This document shows positions 56,618 through 64,000 of a stretch of DNA of 64,000 bases, one piece after another. Within the stretch, counting starts at the first letter, position 1; the number at the start of each line of letters is the position of its first letter. The position numbers and the translations under genes were made by a program. The DNA comes from Bifiguratus adelaidae (taxonomy: Eukaryota; Mucoromycota; Endogonomycetes; Endogonales). Below the pieces are notes generated by a model. The model did not search any database, was not told the origin of the DNA, and worked only from the letters and a program-made list of their open reading frames with translations. The stretch covers positions 62,001 through 126,000 of the forward strand of contig MVBO01000024.1 in NCBI GenBank assembly GCA_002261195.1, in the 5' to 3' direction.

Positions 56618-58233
56618 ATGGAAGGCTTTGTGCTGTTGGATACAGTGATAGACGTCTTGTCGCAGGGTACTTCAGACCATGAAGGACTGTGTACTTGGGC
56701 ACGGAAAACTCTGCTGGATGCACGGAGTAAACTAGAGTCACCTCAAGGCGATCTCAGGTGAGTCGAACCTGCAACGCAGGGACTAGGCCTTTCGAGCGTC
56801 AGGGCTCACTCTTGCTGTCCTTGCTTATCTGGAAGCCATAGAAAAATAGACAAGGAACAATGTCATCAATCAAGTACACAGAACCACAGCGAGCAGGACT
56901 CAACCAGACAGGAAGGTCCAGAACGGCTGCGGACTGCTAGCGAGGAGCCCTGCGCGATATGCTTCGAACCAGTCATCCCTCGAGCGCATTGTCAAGCAAA
57001 GCTGATGTGTGGACACATCTTTCATCTTCCTTGTATTGGCACGGCCTTCAATTCGACAGGTGTCATGCAATGTCCTGTCTGCCGCGCCTTGCAAGAAAAC
57101 CAACCAGCAGAATGGAAGTATGCCGATAAGCCGATTCATTGTCCGCAAACATACCACGAACAATACGAAGATGATCTCCACTTGTTTGCCGACAATGACC
57201 TGTACTCGGAGCAGTCTTCGTTGGTGGACGAGGACGAGGAAACAGGTGTGTCGCGACAGACCTGAGAAAATGGCATATGCTGATGGCTGTACAAGTATTA
57301 GGCGCTTTCCGGGGAGCCATGGCAAGAGTCGGGAACACGACATTCTATTTCCCAGAGCGCGATGATGACGAGGATTCAATAACGGATGAGGCTTTGACGA
57401 TGCCATGGATCGCTTCGCGGCACGCCTCCATGTTTACGGATAACAGTGAAGAGTATGCCGAAAGTTCAGGTCAAAGCGAGGACGACCAAACCATGTCAGA
57501 TGGCGAGCATACCGACTCCTCGGCCCCGCTAGCCTTCGGCGAGGGCGAAGATACCGACCACGACGGTGAGCACGACGAGGACGATGAAGATAACGATGAC
57601 ATCGAGAATGAGGAAGACGAGGGTTCGGAAGGCAGTCCAAATGACATCGAAGAAGTCATTACTCAGATGGCCAACTCCAGGCAACCACTTTACTATAGAG
57701 ACAAGTGGGTCCGACTCCTAAACCGCTTGCGGGAGCTGCAAGCTATGGAAGGTGGTTCACCAGCTCCCTCGGATACATCACCTACAATACACCAAAGCAA
57801 CCTTTCGAGTGACGAAGAAGCAGACACGCCGGCAAACTCGTGGGATAATATACCCCCGCTACCTCATCCCACCACACGACCGAGAGATCCTCTCTTCACT
57901 CTACAATCACCGACGATCGACGACACTAATTCCTGGGATGGAGAAAGCGAAATCGAGCGGCGTCATCGCATTTGGGATCTGCGCCAAGAACGATTTTGTC
58001 AGATGTCGGACTCTGGTCAGTCTGAGAACAATGATGATTCTAGTTCATGGGTCACGGATTCCACCACCTCTCCTAAACATACATATCATCAGCATGAATT
58101 CATCTTATTTTCAGATCACGATGGTGAATCCAACGCCGACGATGAAGACGATATGGATATCCATCGACCGCAAAATTGGTGGCTGCATGAACTTCCACCA
58201 CCTTCGCGCGATCTGACCAAATCGTGGTTCTGA
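56618..58233 (+). CDS. RING-finger protein with acidic disordered tail
   Basis: Three exons: 56618-56757, 56842-57245, 57302-58233; 491 residues. N-terminal helical segment (MEGFVLLDTVIDVLSQG, TWARKTLLDARSKLES). The RING follows at about residues 85-130: CAICFEP, KLMCGHIFHLPCI and CPVCRAL give C3H2C3 zinc ligands, so an E3 ubiquitin ligase is likely. The rest is highly acidic and Ser-rich (EGEDTDHDGEHDEDDEDN, DSDHDGES-like runs) with short conserved-looking islands (YYRDKWVRLLNRLRELQ and RRHRIWDLRQERF). The intron 1 acceptor (GCCATAG at 56841) was chosen because the next AG leads to an early stop. Starts 55 bp from the divergent dehydrogenase. Confidence 0.87.
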
Positions 58234-58310
58234 TCCCATTGTTCACGAAAACAGTCACATGCAACATGGCTGATAAAATTGGTTGTTTCATGCGTCATTG
58301 GGCGTGGGTG

Positions 58311-58318
58311 TATATAAA
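58311..58318 (+). promoter_or_regulatory. TATA box of the 67-residue protein gene
   Basis: TATATAAA about 30-40 bp upstream of the ATG at 58349. Confidence 0.65.
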
Positions 58319-58348
58319 GCGTGGGGAGCGCAAAACTATATCCTAAAC

Positions 58349-58552
58349 ATGAATTCAAACACGAGCCAGACCACTAATCAAACAACCTCTCCACGCCGCA
58401 CCAGTCTTGGATTGGGCAATGATGGACAAGGAGGCGATTCTTTCCAGAAACTGCAAGGCTTGAGACGAAGTTCCCAAGACAAGGCGGCACAATACCAGCA
58501 ACAATATGCCAGAGATGGTCTTGGTGAGAAGTTCAAGTCTCTCTTCAAATAG
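58349..58552 (+). CDS. Small hypothetical protein, 67 residues
   Basis: Intronless. The N-terminal third is Thr/Asn/Gln/Ser-rich (SNTSQTTNQTTSPRRTS) and the C-terminal half looks helical and ordered (SFQKLQGLRRSSQDKAAQYQ, then DGLGEKFKSLFK). A strong TATA box and a compact gene with its own 3' flank support expression. No signal peptide. Not recognised; possibly a lineage-specific stress or regulatory peptide. Confidence 0.65.
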   Translation: MNSNTSQTTNQTTSPRRTSLGLGNDGQGGDSFQKLQGLRRSSQDKAAQYQQQYARDGLGEKFKSLFK

Positions 58553-58714
58553 CGGTCTCGCCTTGTCTATTGACTATTCATACATTATGGTCATATCTGC
58601 GCTTGTACATAGTCATCTTTATGAATGGAGTGATATCAGTCCATGCCGTGTGACGTCGTGACGTTCTCTTCCCAGTGTTATTTATCCTCCTGACTTTTCG
58701 TCCTGATATCGTTG

Positions 58715-61700
58715 ATGGAATTGCTTGCTGATCTTGCTATTCATCTTCCGGATGATCCTAATCGTTTACATGATCAGTTATATACCATATTACGAGACGT
58801 AGGTAAGGTCGAGCTGAGGGGTACGACTCAACGTGTCTATAGGCGGAAGCGGATGACACGAACGTCACGACGTGTATGCAAACGTTTAGCGAGCCCTCCA
58901 AGGTGCACGTGGCAGGCTATGTGCGATTGCTGGAGACCTTGTGTTTGATGGTATTGAATAACGCGTCCGAACACGGTTTTTGGCCATTGTCTGTGGAACG
59001 CGCTGATGGGGGTCAAGCTGAGCCTCATGTCTCTGCCAATGCACGTCGAACTATCCATGCCATCTCCCTGCAATTGCTTGTATATGCCAAAGAGGAGCGT
59101 GATGCTATCATGGCGGTCGAGCAAATATTGAAAACCTGGATGGCATCGGTTCTTCATCAATACAATCCAGGGAACGCTGTAGAAGCAATCGAGTGTATCT
59201 CCGCCATAATACGGGATGCCGTGCTGCTTAAAAGTCAGGGCAATGATTTTAAGGCATATAAGTGCTCAATTGGACATATACTCGTCGTCATGTTGAATCT
59301 CATGCATACTATGGTGTTGCACAAGGCATTTGAGAAGGTTCGGGGTGCAACTTGGATGCTTTTCTCTGCTGACTACAGGCTTAGGTGGAGCAGCAAGATT
59401 TCCGCGAGCGCTATGCAGCTGTCGTTGTCCATATTTATGATATCTTGGCGCCTTTGGAAGCTGATGATACAGGGAAAGAGCTGAAGCGCCGTTTCCGGAT
59501 GCTTGTTCAGACATTGGGTGAGTCATGTGGATGGCTTTACCTGTTTACATTGACCTCGTACTAGTGATGATGGGATGCATTCCGTTTGTTGTGCGCGAAG
59601 ACGGCTTGCAATGGGCATTGGCGCCCACTACATTGAAGAACCAGTTGGCTTCAGTAGCCTTGGGGACTTTGGGTCTCTTTCGAAAAGCTCAGGAAGTTGA
59701 CGGTATGCCGGGTAGTCATGAATTGTCAGCATTGCATCTATTCCCAGGTGTGTAGATGGCGAAAGCCACAAAGTGTAGACAAGCCTATTGATCGCCTCGA
59801 GCAGCTACATGGGAAATACTATTGCACACAGCCTCCATGACACCGCCAGATGGTGCTGGGGAATGCGATCTTTTGCGAGCCATTATTACTGGAATGTACT
59901 TAAGTGCAAGGTAGGTCGCCATGCAAACCACCAGCGCTGACAACATGCAGATATGATCTGTTTCTACCAACGAAAGTGCAATGTGCACGGATCGTAATGT
60001 TCGTCAAGGAATTGCTAAAATATCCGCAAATGACATTTTTGCATGGCTCGTCGGGTATACAATTGACAGTCGTCTTTGCAGTATGTCTTGACTTTGGGAC
60101 CATTGACATATTGACACATGCTACAGAAGTTTCTCGGTGTGGGAACACTAGATAAGAGCAAGTATAGATATTTACCTCTGCTACTGAATCTAATGGCAAA
60201 CAGACCTACATGCGGCCACCAATAGTCGCTTGATTTCTATTCTTCAGTCAAGTTATGAGGACGACTGCGCTCAATGTGTCATCTACGATAGCGGACATAT
60301 TCTGCTACCGTGGATTTGGGACGTTTGTGCACCGTTCCGAACCCGACTTGCGCTGGCTACTCAATTGGTATTGTAGCGCTCAGACGTTTATAAAACAAGT
60401 TCTAACGCTGCGTTTAGACTAAGCTGTGGATCCTGCCATTGAGCCCTAACGAAATAGAGCGTGGCTCTATGGATACACGAGATAATGAAGGTCGGGTATT
60501 GACGGTGCTATCGTCTAATCCCGTGGGTGTTTCCATCCTTTGTGTAAGTCATGTTAAACTCTTTTCGTGTAGTGACTTTTTTAGGACTTGCTTATCTCGG
60601 GAGATTTTCCATCTCACGAGTACCATGATATCCTCCATGTCTTTGTGCAAGCGTTGACGGGTTGTACTGTACCACACCAATTGAATAAGCTCTTTGAACG
60701 ACTCGTTAGCCGAGTGTTTGAAGAGCCTATAGAGGATATCAAACAATGGCATGCTCTCTTGTACGTCTTTGTCATTTTAGGTAGTCACTTGCGTGTACCT
60801 TATGCGCGACTCGGTACAGAGGCGGATACGTTGGACTTGAGAGCCAAGATGACGACGGGTAAGGAGTCTTTTGATCCGAACCATTACTAACATGAAACGC
60901 AGTATCGAATTGGATTGTCGAGTAAGTCTGACACCCTAAGGCGCATGCTGATTGAAACAAGAGGGCTAGAAAGCTTTGGTCAAAAGCCAAAACCGTCCTC
61001 ATTGACAACGACGACAATCGTGGCCTACATGCAATTACTGAGCTTGTTGATCAACATAACGAACGCTCAAGGTGAGGTCAGCTTTAATGATCATGCCAAG
61101 CCGTGCTAACTGCAAATGTGTAGATTTGACCATGGATTCACATTGGGAAACCTTGAAAATGTCATTAGTGACCAGCATCGGTACATTGAAGCAATGCGAG
61201 AACGACCTTTCGGATGATTGCATCTTTTTAGCTACATTGATGGATCTGTGGTCCATGCTACCCAACGATGAGCGCAATGACAGTGAAACACACTTGCTAC
61301 CTATCATGGACCTTGTGAACCGCAACATATCCATCCTGTCAGAGCAAGACATTCCACTGGCCGCTTTCGGAAGTGTCCTGGCTAGATACACACATGAACT
61401 GAAAGATGCTTCGAGCATAGCATCGCTTGTCCTCTTTTGGAGGCATCTTCGCCATCAAATCGTCGTCCAAGTAACGAGTGCCACGCTGCATTGGCATGTA
61501 TCGGCAATGGTCAGTACCCTGTACGCCTTACGCAGGCTACTACCAGCCCGAGTGTACCGCTACATGATGGGAGAAGGACCTAATCTGAGTCTCTTGGAAA
61601 GCGTATTCGCTTGTCTACACCATTCTACCGACCGACAGGCAGATTTAGAAGCCGCATTGATGCTGTTGGTGCAGGTAAACCATTATGGGCATGCATATCA

Positions 61701-62197
61701 GTCCTCACGCATCCTTAGTTTTTGCCTGTGGCTCCAGCATGGCTTGTACGCTTTGCCGAAGAGTATAAGATACGACAATTGAGCAGTGAACATATGGAAC
61801 GGTCGTCCACTGCCAGAGCAACAGCCGCCATGCGTCACATTTTGTTCGCGGTAGGTATGATACACAATATCACGCACGGGCCCACTAACAAATCCTCATA
61901 AAGCTGGATAAGGCAAAAGTATTAAGCAACGAGACAGGTGCACACGTTCAAAAGTTGCGCCTCTCTACAGATAGCGACACGAGCGTACCCTTTTATCGTC
62001 GAGAGCTGCGTGTGCATTGGTAAGAATGGGGTGATCTCGTTTCCTTTAAAGCTAATTCCGGATGACAATTAGGTGTGCCCGCCGACAAATGCCCCTCCTT
62101 ACGAATATGGAACGCGTATGCGATGGGCAGGGTAGCCCTGGATTGGCTGTTGAATTACGACGCATGTTGCGCGAGTATATGCTTATACGAGCTTGAC
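58715..62197 (+). CDS. Large helical (HEAT/ARM-like) protein, unidentified
   Basis: Best model has 16 exons: 58715-58798, 58843-59337, 59385-59517, 59565-59747, 59805-59910, 59951-60080, 60127-60136, 60204-60367, 60418-60543, 60585-60858, 60903-60921, 60962-61071, 61124-61674, 61719-61850, 61904-62019, 62074-62197; 918 residues with phases closing. Almost all predicted helix with hydrophobic spacing typical of HEAT/ARM solenoids (TIHAISLQLLVYAKEERDAI, LMVLNNASEHGFWPLSVER, LLVQ...). No TM, zinc or catalytic motif. Two micro-exons (10 and 19 nt) and a 40-nt intron are needed to stay open, so exons 7 and 11 are the weakest part. I cannot name the family; a scaffold or genome-maintenance role would be guesswork. 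Confidence 0.72.
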
Positions 62198-62283
62198 CTG
62201 GGATCTGTACGACAGGTTTTTCAGTGGATGGGAATTTATTGTACAACGGCATGGTGTATAATACAGTAAAGTTTAAGAGCATC

Positions 62284-62936
62284 TTAGGCGATGGCCGCAG
62301 GCTGAGGCTTGGTGACGGAGCTCATTGATTCGCACAAGGTAGGAATAGGCTGTGATTCAGTTTCCTTATGTGTTGAGGGAGTGCGCAATCGATAAAAGAA
62401 ACAACCAAGGCTGAGAAAGACCGAAGTGAGCCATAACGCAAGAATTATCCAAACACCCGTGAGCAGGTTTGTATTGTCGCGTGTCATCTAAACACCGTGA
62501 GAGATCACCCAGGCAACCAGGATCCTCCACGTACCTGCATAAATACCCAAGCAACCGCGATATATAGCACCATCGAGGTGAACCCAACTTCCACTCCATG
62601 ACGAAGAGTGGTCTGCAAAACGTACACCTGTCGCTCCTCGTTGGCCAACCAGTAATGGAGATGTGGAACATGAAGGAATCGAAGCATGGCTGGATTGATT
62701 TGACACCCAATGTACGGCATAGAGATGACGATGACAACGATAAAATAAATGGCCGTCAACATTCCGCACAACTCCGTCTTGTCTTGTACATCATCTGGAT
62801 CCCTTGTCCAAGGTACCAGTGCATTCGCAACGATATGTGGATAGTAGTAGCCCCATGTAACACAGAGAAAGACCGTCGTCAAGAGGACTGGAAAGATGGC
62901 CACCGCGAGGCGAGAAGGTATGAATGGAGGCTTCAT
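62284..62936 (-). CDS. Four-TM membrane protein, unknown
   Basis: Two exons, 62535-62936 and 62284-62487; 201 residues. Hydrophobic segments: LAVAIFPVLLTTVFLCVTWG, LTAIYFIVVIVISMPYIG, VEVGFTSMVLYIAVAWVFMQ and LLTGVWIILALWLTSVFLSL. Loops are acidic between TM1 and TM2 (TRDPDDVQDKTEL). The C-terminus is Ser/Pro/Thr-rich and cytosolic in the likely topology. It converges on the large helical gene with 86 bp between stops. No family recognised. Confidence 0.78.
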
Positions 62937-63479
62937 CCTAGCAACTAGTAGAGTGATGGCGCCACTATAGTACTGACATGTCACCTCTCTATCAAAGGAG
63001 GAGCGTCCAAGAGCAGTCTAGAGAGTAAAAGCGTCAAAAGACAAGAACAAGAGAAGCGATAAAACGCGCGAGTGTGAACCCCTTCCAAAAAGGCAGATGC
63101 CAAGACACTGATTAATTAGTGGGGACAAGGTTGAACATTGGAGAGGTTGAGCGTTCATGCTTGGCAGTACAGGCGGAGTATCGGTGATGATAGCGGGCAT
63201 GTACGAGATCTAGACAAGTCATACAAGAGTAGAGATGTATTCAAGGTTCAATCCATGGCCATGTGGATGGGAGATTTCACACAAATGCATGAATAGTGTG
63301 CTTTTTTCCCGCTTCTTAGAGATACGCTATATGATACATCAAGCGCCGTCGTAGAGCTATAGAGATACCAAGAGTGCAAAGCGCAAGGAATAAAACGGCA
63401 CAACGACGCGCGCGGTGCCAAAGAGTGGCTTGAAAGCCAAAAATGAAATGGCACACTCGCTATCCCTGTCACGCGTCGC
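62937..63479. promoter_or_regulatory. Divergent upstream region
   Basis: Between the four-TM gene and the DDT-domain gene. Only short frames on the minus strand; no TATA box or repeat stands out. Confidence 0.45.
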
Positions 63480-64000
63480 ATGAGCTCTAACGGGAGGCTT
63501 TATACACCAAGGGCTGCTGCACGCAAGGCAGCTGAGAGGATAAAGCACAAGGCGCCATCACCAGAACCTTCCCCTGGTGTACGCAAATCAACGCGCAAAT
63601 CCGTTCCCCCAAAGACTCTAGTGCAGGAGATCTCTGCGAGAAGAAGCGGAAGACTGACGAGAAGCAATGCTCCGGTAGTGGAGGAAGAAAAGACCGAGGA
63701 GAAGCGGCGCTCAAACAAGCGCAAGATTGAGGAAGCAGAGGAGGAGGAAAGCGAAAGCGATTCGGAGGCGCCCAAGGTGACCTCATCGTCACCTCCGCTG
63801 GATATTCTGCGTTCGTCGTGGAAGTTTCTAAACATCTGCCAGTTTTGCCACCTTTTCGCGGATCAGCTTGCTCTTGGACGCGTCAGTATTTTCGATCTGG
63901 AACAGGGCTTTCTGGGAGAGTCTGTATCGGAGCCACTGGACAGTGGACGAGAAACGTCGCTGGCACCGTCGGTTGGCTCGTCTGCTTCCAATACGCGCGC
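63480..64000 (+). CDS. DDT-domain chromatin protein, 5' part (runs off window)
   Basis: Starts at ATG 63480 (MSSNGRLYTPRAAARKAAER) and stays open to the window end. The first 110 residues are basic/acidic and disordered (RKSTRKSVPPK, SARRSGRLTRS, EEAEEEESESDSE). Then a DDT-like helical segment begins: ILRSSWKFLNICQFCHLFAD, followed by LALGRVSIFDLEQGFL, the pattern of DDT/WHIM modules in ISWI-type remodelling partners. A nuclear, DNA- or remodeller-linked role is inferred. Minus-strand frames in the same place are shadows. Confidence 0.7.
   Translation, partial: MSSNGRLYTPRAAARKAAERIKHKAPSPEPSPGVRKSTRKSVPPKTLVQEISARRSGRLTRSNAPVVEEEKTEEKRRSNKRKIEEAEEEESESDSEAPKVTSSSPPLDILRSSWKFLNICQFCHLFADQLALGRVSIFDLEQGFLGESVSEPLDSGRETSLAPSVGSSASNTR

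Noticed and set aside
56750-56830. tRNA-like sequence with a GGTTCGACTC B-box-like element on the minus strand
   Set aside because: No proper acceptor, D-arm or anticodon stem can be formed, and the stretch is explained as intron 1 of the RING gene (GTGAGT donor at 56758).
63500-63835. Minus-strand Ser/Leu-rich frames at the window end
   Set aside because: They are shadows of the basic/acidic plus-strand DDT-domain gene that is open to the window end.

Overview
The window reads as a continuous piece of a fungal nuclear chromosome. Genes sit densely on both strands, most carry several short GT-AG introns (about 50-70 nt) with CTAAC/CTGAC-like branch sites, and the gene content is fungal: two chitin synthases of different divisions, PEX5, a Tlg2-type syntaxin, complex I NDUFA8, RNA polymerase III Rpc82, an Inn1/Fic1-like cytokinesis protein and GPI/secreted wall proteins. 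Gene content and intron style suggest an early-diverging, probably Mucoromycota-like, filamentous fungus; this placement is inference. I see no transposon, rRNA, CRISPR array or virus-like block.

Layout: 1-12 kb holds the 3' end of a Ser/Pro-rich gene, a secreted double-psi beta-barrel protein, guanine deaminase, PEX5, tRNA-Arg(ACG), a BAR-SH3 protein with a Cys/His tail, an isochorismatase-fold hydrolase and mitochondrial methylmalonate-semialdehyde dehydrogenase. 12.4-13.6 kb holds a decayed TDT-family transporter. 14.4-30.9 kb is rich in cell-surface genes: a class IV-like chitin synthase, GAPDH, an unresolved coding stretch, a Pro/His-rich hypothetical, a PHO89-type phosphate symporter with a problematic exon junction, a division-1 chitin synthase, a Ser/Thr/Ala-rich GPI-type protein and a membrane-anchored N-formylglutamate amidohydrolase-like enzyme.

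31-44 kb carries housekeeping genes: a C2H2 factor, NAC-alpha diverging from ribosomal protein L27, two small secreted proteins, a zinc alcohol dehydrogenase, EMC6, Tlg2 syntaxin, NDUFA8 and Rpc82. 44.6-51.5 kb carries an Atf1-like bZIP factor, an Inn1/Fic1-like C2 protein, a 39-residue secreted or membrane peptide, and a transcription factor joining three Myb repeats to three Sfp1-like zinc fingers; the last shares a 193-bp divergent promoter with a UXT-type prefoldin. 51.5-64 kb carries an F-box/LRR protein, GTP cyclohydrolase I, a Leu/Phe/Val-type dehydrogenase, an acidic RING protein, a 67-residue protein, a 16-exon unidentified helical protein, a four-TM protein and the 5' part of a DDT-domain protein.

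Most gene models were spliced by hand and checked by phase arithmetic and family motifs. The best leads are the Myb-plus-Sfp1-finger protein, the BAR-SH3 Cys/His tail, two GC-AG introns in neighbouring genes (one splits off a zinc ligand of GTP cyclohydrolase), the TDT pseudogene with three Trp-to-TAG changes, and the PHO89 junction where conserved-looking sequence contains two stops. I do not see a convincing new multi-gene system.
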